A stretch of DNA of 34,766 nucleotides from an uncultured Frankiales bacterium (GTDB lineage Bacteria > Actinomycetota > Actinomycetes > Mycobacteriales > SCTD01): the NCBI GenBank assembly GCA_946479905.1, contig CAMLIA010000022.1, positions 1-34,766 on the forward strand. Direction: 5' to 3'. A program made the position numbers and the translations under genes. Below the pieces are notes generated by a model. That model had not been told where the DNA came from, ran no database searches, and was given only the letters and a program-made list of their open reading frames with translations. Within the stretch, counting starts at the first letter, position 1; every line of letters begins with the position of its first letter. Shown piece after piece: positions 15,994 through 23,752 of this stretch.

Positions 15994-17940
15994 GTGACCC
16001 GCATCTGGCGCGATGGCCTGTTCGTCGGGCTCCACTACGACCTGCACGCGACGGCCGACGACACCGAGCTCGGGGCGGAGCTCACTGCCGACCACTTGCG
16101 CGCGGAGCTGGACCGGACGAACCCCGACTGGGTGCAGTGCGACGCCAAGGGGATCGTGGGCTACACGAGCTTCGTCACGAAGGTCGGAAGCCCGTCGCCG
16201 GGCATCGTCCAGGACGCCCTGCGCATCCACCGCGAGGTGACGGCGGAGCGCGGCATGCCGCTCGCTGTGCACTACTGCGGGCTCTGGGACGCCCGCGCGA
16301 TCGAGCTCCACCCCGAGTGGGCCGTGGTCGCGGCCGACGGGACGCCATCGAAGGACCACATCTGCCCGCGGAGCGACTACCGCGACGAGCTCATGATCCC
16401 GCAGCTGCTGGAGCTCATCACCGAGTACGACATCGACGGCATCTGGGTGGACGCGGAGAACTGGGGCGCCGCTCCCTGCTACTGCGACCGCTGCCGTGCT
16501 GCTTTCGACAGGCCGGCTCCGACGAGCGCTGCCGAGCTCGGCTGGGACGAGTGGCTCGACAGCCACCGCCAGGCGGTCAAGGCGCACGTCACGGCGTATG
16601 CGGAGGCGGTGCACGAGGCCAAGCCCGGCTTTGCTGTCGCGAGCAACTGGCTCGGTGGCCTCATCCAGCCAGATGCCCTTGGTGCTCCCGTCGACTGGCT
16701 CAGCGGTGACGTCGCGCCGACCGTGTCGCCGATCCTCAACGCCCGGGCCTTCGACCGGCGCGGCATGCCCTTCGAGCTGATGACCTGGGCTTTCATCACG
16801 CCGTACCCGGGCCACCCCGTGATGGACCACAAGTCCTTCGACCACCTCCGCCAGGAGGTCGCCATCGGCCTGTCGTGCGGTGGCGGGGCCGCTGTCTACG
16901 ACATCCCCGAGCGGACTGGGCATCTCGTCTCGTGGCGGCAGCAGCGCCTCGCCGACCTGATCGCCTGGTGCCGGGAGCGGCAGGCCGTGGTGCAGGGCTC
17001 GCGGTCCGTCCCGCAGGTGGCAGTGCTGCAGTCCGAGACCCAGCACTACCTGCGCAGCCCTGGGCTGTTCGTGACGAATGACGCCACGACACCTGTGCGC
17101 GGCGCCGTCCTCGCGCTGCTCGACGCTGGCTTCCACGTCGACCTCGTCACCGAGGCCGACCTGGCCCAGCGCGCGAGCGAGTACCGGCTCGTCGTCGTAC
17201 CGGAGCAGGAGGACCTCTCGCCCGACGCGCTGCGTGAGCTGGAGCGGTACGCGACCAACGGCGGGTCGGTGCTCCTGTCCGGCGCGCGGGTCTCGGCCAC
17301 GATGGGGAGGCTGGCCGGCACCACCGAGTCGGGGCCCATGAGCAAGGACCCGGTGGAGCTCAAGGCCGGGGACATCGCGATCCACGCGACGGGGCCGTGG
17401 CAGCCCGTTGAGACCGTCGATGCCCGGCCCGTCGCCTCGTTGCTCGCCAGCCGGGAGCCCGCCAACGCCTCGGCCGACGTCGCCATCACCGAGCGGAAGC
17501 ACGGCGCGGGCCGCGTCGTCGCTGCCCACGGGCCGCTGTTCGCGCACCACGCGACGTACAACGTCCCGGGCAGCCGCCGGCTCATCGCGGAGCTGGCCAG
17601 GCTGGCTCAGCCGTCGTTCGACGTCGAGCTCGACGCGCCGATGCAGGTGCACCACACCGTGCGGGAGAAGGACGGCTCGACCGTCGTGCACCTGATCAAC
17701 ATGGCGGGCTGGCACCCGCTGGACCCCGTGACCAAGCACGTCGAGGCCATCCCGCCGATCGGCCCCGTGACCGTGCGGGTACGCACCCACAGGCCACCGA
17801 CGAGCGTCCGCGTCGTCCCGGACGGGGCGCCCGTGGAGGCGTCGACCGAGGGCGAGTGGACCGCGGTCGTCGTACCGCGGCTGGAGATCCACTGCGCCCT
17901 CGTCCTCGAGGGCACCCGCGTGGCGGGACGTGACGCGTGA
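15994..17940 (+). CDS. Putative glycoside hydrolase (GHL6-like TIM barrel plus GH42-type trimerisation domain)
   Basis: A 648-residue protein. Residues 1-330 look like a TIM-barrel hydrolase of the loosely defined GHL6/alpha-amylase-like group: FVGLHYDLHA at the start, PDWVQCDAKG, MPLAVHYCGLWD, and YDIDGIWVDAENWG with a nearby CYCDRC cluster. Residues about 345-560 resemble the beta-galactosidase trimerisation (class I amidotransferase-like) domain: VAVLQSETQHY, GFHVDLVTEADL, YRLVVVPEQ and GSVLLSGARV. A beta-rich C-terminus follows. No signal peptide, so intracellular. Fucosidase, rhamnosidase or galactosidase activity would fit the operon, but the exact family and catalytic acids are not established. 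It starts at GTG 15994 and its stop overlaps the next gene's start. Confidence 0.7.
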   Translation: MTRIWRDGLFVGLHYDLHATADDTELGAELTADHLRAELDRTNPDWVQCDAKGIVGYTSFVTKVGSPSPGIVQDALRIHREVTAERGMPLAVHYCGLWDARAIELHPEWAVVAADGTPSKDHICPRSDYRDELMIPQLLELITEYDIDGIWVDAENWGAAPCYCDRCRAAFDRPAPTSAAELGWDEWLDSHRQAVKAHVTAYAEAVHEAKPGFAVASNWLGGLIQPDALGAPVDWLSGDVAPTVSPILNARAFDRRGMPFELMTWAFITPYPGHPVMDHKSFDHLRQEVAIGLSCGGGAAVYDIPERTGHLVSWRQQRLADLIAWCRERQAVVQGSRSVPQVAVLQSETQHYLRSPGLFVTNDATTPVRGAVLALLDAGFHVDLVTEADLAQRASEYRLVVVPEQEDLSPDALRELERYATNGGSVLLSGARVSATMGRLAGTTESGPMSKDPVELKAGDIAIHATGPWQPVETVDARPVASLLASREPANASADVAITERKHGAGRVVAAHGPLFAHHATYNVPGSRRLIAELARLAQPSFDVELDAPMQVHHTVREKDGSTVVHLINMAGWHPLDPVTKHVEAIPPIGPVTVRVRTHRPPTSVRVVPDGAPVEASTEGEWTAVVVPRLEIHCALVLEGTRVAGRDA

Positions 17941-19271
17941 CCCACGCGTTCAGCCTGCTGCTGGCTCTCAACGGCGACGCGGCCATGGCCGAGGTGCTCT
18001 CGCTGGAGAGCACTCTGTCGGCGTGGCTCGCAGCAGAGCGGGCGCTGGCGACGGCGCAGGCGAAGGTCGGTGACCTCGGTGCCGACGACGCGGCGGCTAT
18101 CTGCGCCGCGTCCCAGCCTGCAACGGTGGATCTTGATCGGCTCGTCGCCGACGCGCGCAACGTCGGGTACCCGATCCTCCCGCTCGTGCGTCAGGTCACC
18201 GACGCCCTGCCTCCTGGTCCGGACGGACGGATGCACTACGGCGCCACCACGCAGGACATCATGGACACCGGGCTGGTGCTGCAGCTGGCTCGGGCCGTCG
18301 AGCGGTTGGAGTCGCTGGCCTGCGCGGTCGGTGACCAGCTGGCGGGTCTCGCCGCCGAGCACCGGTCCACGGTCATGGCGGCGCGCACCCACGCCCAGCA
18401 GGCGGTGCCCACCACGCTCGGGGCCAAGCTGGCCGTGTTCCTGTCCCAGCTCACCCGCCAGCTCGATCGGCTCGACGAGCTCAAGCCGCGGTTGCTGGTT
18501 GCCTCGCTGCACGGTGCCGGTGGCACCTCCGCGGCCCTCGGCGAGCGCGTCGAGCAGGTGCGCGAGGCCTTCGCGGCCGAGCTAGGGCTCGCGCCCGTCA
18601 GCGTCCCGTGGCACGTGGCACGCGACGTGCTGCTCGAGCTCACGCAGTGGTGTACGTCGGCCAGCGCTCTGTGCGCACGGCTGGCGCGTGAGGTCATCGA
18701 CCTTTCGCGGACCGAGATCGGCGAGGTCAGTGAGGCCGCCGGCTACCACCGTGGGGCGAGCTCGACCATGCCGCAGAAGGCCAACCCGATCCTGTCCGAG
18801 GCGATCATCGGCCTGGCCAGCTGCGCCTCTTCGCTCGCCGGCTCGATGGCGCGCGCAGTGGAGGCCGGCCATGAGCGGGCGGCGGGGGAGTGGCAGATCG
18901 AGTGGTTCGCCGTGCCCAACGTGCTGCTGCTGACCTCGAGCGCCCTGCTGAGCACGTCCGAGCTCGTCACGACCCTGACCGTCAGTCCCGAGAAGATGGC
19001 GGCAAACCTCGAGGCCGACCACGGCCTGCTCATGGCCGAGGCGCACATGATCGCCCTGGCGCCGCGGCTCGGCCGGGAGGTCGCCCACGACGTCGTGTAC
19101 CAGGCGGTGCGGGTGGCGCGCGTCGAAGCGATCCCTCTCCAGACCGCCGTCGTGCGGCAGCTTCGCGAGCAGGGCATCGAGGAGGCGGTCGCCTCCCTCG
19201 AGCCGGCGAGCTACTTGGGCGAGGCAGAGGTCTTCTGCGACACCGCCGTCGAGGAGTGGCGGTCGCGGTAG
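17937..19271 (+). CDS. Fumarase/aspartase-superfamily lyase (PurB/PcaB-like)
   Basis: A 444-residue protein of the superfamily that includes adenylosuccinate lyase and 3-carboxy-cis,cis-muconate cycloisomerase. The three conserved regions are visible: HYGATTQDIMDTGL (about residue 100-113), ARTHAQQAVPTTLG (about 146-159) and the signature SSTMPQKANP (about 275-284) carrying the catalytic serine loop. These enzymes eliminate or cyclise through an enolate-like intermediate next to a carboxylate. The purine role is unlikely because no purine gene is nearby and it overlaps the glycoside hydrolase gene by four bases (GTGA). A carboxylate lyase or cycloisomerase acting on a sugar-derived acid or lactone, or on an amino-acid conjugate, is more plausible. 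Substrate unknown. Confidence 0.8.
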   Translation: MTHAFSLLLALNGDAAMAEVLSLESTLSAWLAAERALATAQAKVGDLGADDAAAICAASQPATVDLDRLVADARNVGYPILPLVRQVTDALPPGPDGRMHYGATTQDIMDTGLVLQLARAVERLESLACAVGDQLAGLAAEHRSTVMAARTHAQQAVPTTLGAKLAVFLSQLTRQLDRLDELKPRLLVASLHGAGGTSAALGERVEQVREAFAAELGLAPVSVPWHVARDVLLELTQWCTSASALCARLAREVIDLSRTEIGEVSEAAGYHRGASSTMPQKANPILSEAIIGLASCASSLAGSMARAVEAGHERAAGEWQIEWFAVPNVLLLTSSALLSTSELVTTLTVSPEKMAANLEADHGLLMAEAHMIALAPRLGREVAHDVVYQAVRVARVEAIPLQTAVVRQLREQGIEEAVASLEPASYLGEAEVFCDTAVEEWRSR

Positions 19272-19324
19272 CCCCCTCCGGGGCGGATAGCCTCACCGAA
19301 CTTCGAGACAGATGCGAGGGACTT

Positions 19325-20152
19325 GTGGCGATCATCGACGCGCATCAGCACTTCTGGAACCTCGACGAGGTGGAGTACTCGTTCCTGACGCCCGACCTCG
19401 GCGTCCTCTACCGCAACTACGGGCCGGCCGATCTCGAGCCGGAGCTGCGGGCGAACGGCGTCTCCGGAACGGTCCTGGTGCAGGCCACGGATAGCGCCGA
19501 GGACACGGCGAGCATGCTGCGGATCGCCGCCGTCCACGACTTCGTGAAGGGTGTTGTGGCCTGGCTGCCGCTGACCGACCCGGCGGCGGTGCGCGAGCAG
19601 ATCGGCACGCTTCCCCCTGTGGTCAAAGGGATCCGGCATCTCATCCACACCGAACCCGACCCCGACTGGCTGCTCCAGCCGACCGTCCTGGAGTCCCTGC
19701 GAGTGCTTGCGGAGCACGAGCTCGCGTTCGACGTGGTCGCCGTCCTGCGGCGGCACCTGGAGCATGTGCCGACGATCGTGAACGAGGCCCCGGGCCTGCG
19801 GGTCGTCATCGACCACCTCGCGAAGCCGGCCATCGCGGACGAGGCCTGGCAACCGTGGGCCGACCTGCTCGCCGCGGCGGGGTCGCACCCGAGCGTCTTC
19901 GCCAAGGTGTCGGGGCTGAACACGGCGGCGGGAGAGGGCTGGACCGCGAAGCACCTGCAGCCCTACGTCGACCACGCCCTGGCGGTGTTCGGGCCGGAGC
20001 GGTTGATGTTCGGCTCCGACTGGCCCGTCGCCCTGTACAACGGCGACTACCGGCAGGTGCTGGACGCCACGCGCGAGGTCATCGGCGGCCTCACCGCTGA
20101 CGAGCAGGAGTCAGTGCTGGCCGGGACCGCCACCGCCTTCTACCGACTCTGA
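19325..20152 (+). CDS. Amidohydrolase-family sugar lactonase (L-fucono/L-rhamnono-lactonase-like)
   Basis: A 275-residue amidohydrolase_2-type enzyme. The metal-binding H-x-H is His7/His9 in IIDAHQHFWNL, with VVIDHLAKP supplying the later His and FGSDWP the catalytic Asp near the end. The signature WNL followed by LGVLYRNYGPADLEPEL is typical of L-fuconolactonase and L-rhamnono-1,4-lactonase. It would open the aldonolactone made by the first dehydrogenase. The GTG at 19325 was chosen because the H-x-H motif starts right after it; the upstream frame is a shadow of the lyase gene. It lies 54 bases after the lyase in the plus-strand operon and overlaps the convergent M24 gene by 13 bases at the 3' end. 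Confidence 0.85.
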   Translation: MAIIDAHQHFWNLDEVEYSFLTPDLGVLYRNYGPADLEPELRANGVSGTVLVQATDSAEDTASMLRIAAVHDFVKGVVAWLPLTDPAAVREQIGTLPPVVKGIRHLIHTEPDPDWLLQPTVLESLRVLAEHELAFDVVAVLRRHLEHVPTIVNEAPGLRVVIDHLAKPAIADEAWQPWADLLAAAGSHPSVFAKVSGLNTAAGEGWTAKHLQPYVDHALAVFGPERLMFGSDWPVALYNGDYRQVLDATREVIGGLTADEQESVLAGTATAFYRL

Positions 20153-21180
20153 CCACCGCACAGGTCCCGGCCTCCCGCCCGCGTCACGACCGCCGTGGTG
20201 CCCCAGGCGCCTGTCTTGCCACCCGGCTGGCGCACGGCGACGTGGACCGCGAGCGTCATGCCCGCCTCGACGGTCACGCCCGTCCCAGCGATGAGCTGGG
20301 GGATCTCGGGAGTGTCCGCTCCGACACCGTGGCCGAAGTCGTACTCCTTGTACGGCAGCAGTCCTCGGGCCGCCAGCTCCTTGTCCCCGGCCGCGACGAC
20401 CTCGTCCACGGTGACGCCCGGACGCAGCGCGTCGAGCAGCACCTGTCGCACGGCGTGCACGTCCTCCAGGGCGCCGTCGGAGGGCAGGATCGTGTCGAGG
20501 ACGTGGACGCAGGCTCCCCGCCAGGTGAGGGTGACCTCGAAGCCGATCGGGTCCTCGGGCCCGGCGACCTGCCCGGTGGCCTCGGTGATGACGGCGCCGC
20601 GGCCGATGCCCACGAGGCACAGGCACCGCGAGGCACCCAGTCGGCGGGCGGCTCCTTCTACCTGCGCGGCGAGCTGGAAGTCGCTCACCCCGACCTGGTA
20701 GGACTCGCGCGCCGCCGCGACCGCCTGCCAGGCGACCTGTGTGGCGCTCTGCAGGTGGTCGATCTCGACCGGTGACTTGACGGCCCGCCACCGGTCGACG
20801 ACAGGCTGCCGGTCGAGCAGCTCGACGCCCGACTCCTGGGCCCACCGCGACAGCCCGATCGGTGTCTCGTTCACGGCGAGATCCCCTGCGACCAGGACGA
20901 TCCGCTGCGCGCTCCCGGGCACGAGCAGCTGGGGGCTCGCGACGGCTGAGACCGGCAGTTGCGACGCCGCTGCCGCCCGGTCGACGTCGAAGGGAAACCG
21001 CACGCCGAGCCGCTCCGAGCCGTCGACCCCGACCCAGAGGACGGTCCAGTTGGACAGGTAGCCCGGGAAGTAGCCGGCGAACCAGGCCACCGTCGCGCGG
21101 CGCCACGAGAAGACGAGGGCACCCTGGGCACCCTCGGCGCGGGCGAGCTCCCGGAGCTGCTCGCGTCGGGTGTCGCTCAC
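20140..21180 (-). CDS. M24 (pita-bread) fold hydrolase with altered metal site
   Basis: A 346-residue protein with the creatinase/prolidase arrangement: an N-terminal creatinase-like domain, then a linker KSPVEIDHL and the pita-bread domain. In active metallopeptidases five ligands (Asp, Asp, His, Glu, Glu) bind two metals. Here the aligned positions appear to be Glu215, His226, His284, His313 and Thr328, so only the GHG histidine (FGHGVG) is kept. As in creatinase itself, a metal-free hydrolysis or C-N cleavage is likely rather than dipeptide cleavage. Start GTG 21180 overlaps the upstream stop (GTGA). It is the last gene of the eight-gene operon and ends inside the 3' end of the convergent lactonase gene. 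Substrate unknown. Confidence 0.75.
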   Translation of the reverse strand: MSDTRREQLRELARAEGAQGALVFSWRRATVAWFAGYFPGYLSNWTVLWVGVDGSERLGVRFPFDVDRAAAASQLPVSAVASPQLLVPGSAQRIVLVAGDLAVNETPIGLSRWAQESGVELLDRQPVVDRWRAVKSPVEIDHLQSATQVAWQAVAAARESYQVGVSDFQLAAQVEGAARRLGASRCLCLVGIGRGAVITEATGQVAGPEDPIGFEVTLTWRGACVHVLDTILPSDGALEDVHAVRQVLLDALRPGVTVDEVVAAGDKELAARGLLPYKEYDFGHGVGADTPEIPQLIAGTGVTVEAGMTLAVHVAVRQPGGKTGAWGTTAVVTRAGGRDLCGGQSR

Positions 21181-22118
21181 GCGTTCAGCACCGCCCGCTC
21201 GGCCGGGTACCGGGTCCACACCCGCCGCTCCGGGTCGGACACGAGCGCCTCGAACGACCGCGTGACGACCTCCTCGAGCGTCTCCGCACCGGGACGCACG
21301 AGCCCCGCGCTCGTCGCCCGGGTCGTGTCGAGCAGGTAGTCGACGTTGGGGAACGGGAAGAGCAGGTCGCCCTTGTCGAACACGGTCGGGTCGACCGGTG
21401 CGAACTGGAGCAAGGGGGAGCGGCCCGCCACCGTGGCGCACACCTCGATCAGGTCCAGCGGCGTGAAGGTCCCTGGCGCTGCGAGGTTGTACGCCGTGAA
21501 GGGCTCCGACACCTCCAGCTCGAGTGCCTGCGCGAAGGCGTACGCCGAGTCCTCGGTGCTGATGTGCTGCAGCCGGCCGCGACCGTCGCCGGGGACCAGC
21601 ACCACCTGCTCGTCGAGCAGACGGTTGAGCACGAACTCCTCGCGATCGGCGTAGTTGCGCGGCCCGAGGACGAAGGGGAACCGCAGGCTGACCACGGGCG
21701 CCTTGGCGGCCTCGCGCAGGACCTGCTCGCAGCCGAGCTTCTCGACCGCGTAGTCCCCCCAGAGCGCCCAGGGTCCGTCCGGGGCGTCCTCGTGCCACGG
21801 CTGCGCGCTGTCGGGGGAGTACACCGCGCCAGTGGAGCAGTGCACGATCCGCCCGACGGGCGGCAGGTGCTCGAGGAGCTTCGTCGTCTGCGCGGTCGTG
21901 TAGGCGGAGAAGTCGACGACGGCGTCGAGGTCGAGGCGGCTCAGCTGCACGAGGTCCGCCGGTGCGTCGCGATCGCCCACCAGGTGGTGCACCCCTGCCG
22001 GCACCGGCCCTGACGTGCGGCCCCGGTTGAAGGTCCAGACCTCGTGCCCGCGCCGCTGCAGCTCGACGACGGTGGCCAGGCCGGCGAACCGGCTGCCGCC
22101 CATGACGAGGACCCTCAT
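21177..22118 (-). CDS. NAD-dependent epimerase/dehydratase (extended SDR)
   Basis: A 313-residue extended short-chain dehydrogenase. The N-terminal nucleotide-binding motif is GGSRFAG, an atypical form seen in CSP41/isoflavone-reductase-like proteins, followed by FNRGR. The catalytic Tyr-x-x-x-Lys is in GDYAVEKLG, with a Ser/Thr in HCSTGAVY. The second half has RFPFVLGPRNY and HISTED, characteristic of nucleoside-diphosphate-sugar epimerase relatives. Start ATG 22118 was preferred over the frame's first ATG at 22133 because it directly precedes the Rossmann strand and makes a 4-base overlap with the upstream stop. It may epimerise or oxidise a free sugar derivative of this pathway; a nucleotide sugar is not required. 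Substrate unknown. Confidence 0.8.
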   Translation of the reverse strand: MRVLVMGGSRFAGLATVVELQRRGHEVWTFNRGRTSGPVPAGVHHLVGDRDAPADLVQLSRLDLDAVVDFSAYTTAQTTKLLEHLPPVGRIVHCSTGAVYSPDSAQPWHEDAPDGPWALWGDYAVEKLGCEQVLREAAKAPVVSLRFPFVLGPRNYADREEFVLNRLLDEQVVLVPGDGRGRLQHISTEDSAYAFAQALELEVSEPFTAYNLAAPGTFTPLDLIEVCATVAGRSPLLQFAPVDPTVFDKGDLLFPFPNVDYLLDTTRATSAGLVRPGAETLEEVVTRSFEALVSDPERRVWTRYPAERAVLNA

Positions 22119-22984
22119 GGCACCTCCACCCACTCCACGCCGAGGGAGGGAGCAAGCTCCCGGATGCTGGCAAGAGCAGCCATCGACGCCTCGCGCGGGA
22201 GGTGCTCGACGACCAGCGTGATCGGGTCATCGAGCCGGGCGGCGTTGTCCATGAACGCTTGCACGTCGAGGTAGCCCTCGCCGGGCGCGACCTCGTCCAG
22301 GTGCAGCACGATGTCGGCCCGGACGGTGACGTCCTTGAGGTGCGCGCTGGCGGCGTACCTGGTCCCGACCACGTCGACCATGCGCGTCATGGCGGCCGCG
22401 TTGCCGTAGACGTCGTCGAGGCTCGCCAGCAGGTTCACCGGGTCGAAGTTGGCCAGCACCCATGGCGAGTCGACCCGGTCGAGCACCTCGCGGATGACTT
22501 CGGGGCGCGACATGGTCGTGAGCTGGTGGCACTCGATGAGGACGGGCACGCCGACGTCCTCGGCCGCACGGGCCGCGAGGGTCAGGGAGTCGACGAGCCG
22601 GTCGACCGTCTGTGGCGCGTGGTTGTCCGGGTGCGGGCCGTAGAAGAAGGTCGGGTGCAGGGTGCCGCAGCCGGTGATGAGTGACTCCGCCCCCAGCTGC
22701 GCCGCGGTGAGCAGCGCCTCGCGCAGCCGCTCGAGCTCGTGCGCCCGCTCCGCCTCGTCGGCGCAGACCAGGTTCGCGCTGACGCCGGCTGCCTGGGCGA
22801 TCACCACACCTGCGTCGGCCAGCCTCTTCCTGGCCGCTTCGGCAGCAGGCGTGGGTCGTTGGGCTTCCAGGTGCGTGACCAGCACCGAGACGCCCGCCTC
22901 TCGCAGCGGTCCGAGGTTGTCCTCCGTGAGGCCGTCGAGGGTGCGCGGGACCAAGGGTCCCGCGATGCCGAGTCGCGCCTTCAC
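22115..22984 (-). CDS. Sugar phosphate isomerase/epimerase-like TIM-barrel protein
   Basis: A 289-residue protein of the xylose-isomerase-like / AP-endonuclease-2 TIM-barrel family. Metal ligand positions are visible as the Glu of VLIECHQL, the Asp of LANFDPVN, the His of SAHLKDV and the Glu of LVVEHLP. Such proteins are keto-sugar isomerases, epimerases or, in some glycoside-oxidising operons, eliminases that act on 3-keto sugars. The start is a GTG at 22984 overlapping the SDR stop (GTGA), and its stop overlaps the next ATG. The upstream frame is only a shadow of the SDR gene. It probably works with the neighbouring SDR and epimerase on the same sugar. Exact reaction unknown. Confidence 0.8.
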   Translation of the reverse strand: MKARLGIAGPLVPRTLDGLTEDNLGPLREAGVSVLVTHLEAQRPTPAAEAARKRLADAGVVIAQAAGVSANLVCADEAERAHELERLREALLTAAQLGAESLITGCGTLHPTFFYGPHPDNHAPQTVDRLVDSLTLAARAAEDVGVPVLIECHQLTTMSRPEVIREVLDRVDSPWVLANFDPVNLLASLDDVYGNAAAMTRMVDVVGTRYAASAHLKDVTVRADIVLHLDEVAPGEGYLDVQAFMDNAARLDDPITLVVEHLPREASMAALASIRELAPSLGVEWVEVP

Positions 22985-23742
22985 AGGTCGCGTACCGTCG
23001 CTTCCGACCACACCCCGCGCCCGTTGAGTGCCATGCCCGGGCAGGTCGCGGCGTAGTGCACCGCCTGGGCGACCTCGGCCGCCTCCTGGAACCGCCCGCT
23101 GGGTACGCCGGCCAGGCGGCGCTCGACGAACTCCTGAAGGGTCAGTCCTTCCGCGGCCGCCAGCCCGGGTCCGAGGCCGGACCACATGCCTTCGAGCACG
23201 TTGCCTGGGTACACAGCCGTGCAGCAGATGAGGTCGTCAGCGCAGGCGTGCGAGAGGCTCTGGGTCAGGTGGTTGAGAGCGGCCTTGCTGGCGCCGTACG
23301 CCGCGAGGAGCGGCCGACCGTGGTGCGCCGCGCCGGAGGTGATGTTGACGATGCGGCCGCGGCACCCGGTGGCGTTGGGCTCCTGCTTGCGGAACACCTC
23401 GACGGCCGCCTGGGACAGCCGGAGCGGGACGCCCACGTTGATGAGCATCGTGAGCTCCCAGCCGTGGCCCTCCTCCAGCACCGGCGTCACCGCCGCGCGG
23501 CCGGCGTTGTTCACGAGCACGTCGAGCCGGCCGAACTGGTCGACCACCTCGGGCACGACCTTCGCCACCGCGGAAAGGTCGGTGAGGTCGGCCTGGATGC
23601 TGTGGGCGAGATCCGCGGACACCGGGTCACGGTCGACACCGACGACCGCGGCGCCCGCGCTCCCCATGCGCTCGGCGATGGCCGCGCCGATGCCCCGCGC
23701 TGCCCCCGTGACGATGACGACCTGATCGGCGAGCGATCCCAT
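22981..23742 (-). CDS. Short-chain dehydrogenase/reductase (second SDR of the operon)
   Basis: A 253-residue classical SDR. Cofactor motif TGAARGIG (about residues 12-19), NNAG (about 85), catalytic Ser in ITSGAAHHG and Tyr-x-x-x-Lys in YGASK. Acidic VGVDRD after the second strand suggests NAD+ preference. Candidate reactions are sugar 1-dehydrogenation or oxidation of a 2-keto-3-deoxy sugar acid at C4. It begins 10 bases after the mutarotase-like gene and overlaps the TIM-barrel gene at its stop. It differs clearly from the other SDR at 26674, so the two probably act at different steps. Confidence 0.85.
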   Translation of the reverse strand: MGSLADQVVIVTGAARGIGAAIAERMGSAGAAVVGVDRDPVSADLAHSIQADLTDLSAVAKVVPEVVDQFGRLDVLVNNAGRAAVTPVLEEGHGWELTMLINVGVPLRLSQAAVEVFRKQEPNATGCRGRIVNITSGAAHHGRPLLAAYGASKAALNHLTQSLSHACADDLICCTAVYPGNVLEGMWSGLGPGLAAAEGLTLQEFVERRLAGVPSGRFQEAAEVAQAVHYAATCPGMALNGRGVWSEATVRDL

Positions 23743-23752
23743 GACGGTCCGA

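Noticed and set aside
15916..17892. A 658-residue open frame antisense to the glycoside hydrolase gene
   Set aside because: Its composition is Arg/Asp/His/Val-rich with no domain, and it mirrors a convincing gene on the plus strand; a high-GC shadow.
17937..19271. Housekeeping adenylosuccinate lyase (purB)
   Set aside because: No purine genes nearby, and the gene overlaps a glycoside hydrolase gene in an operon with a sugar lactonase.
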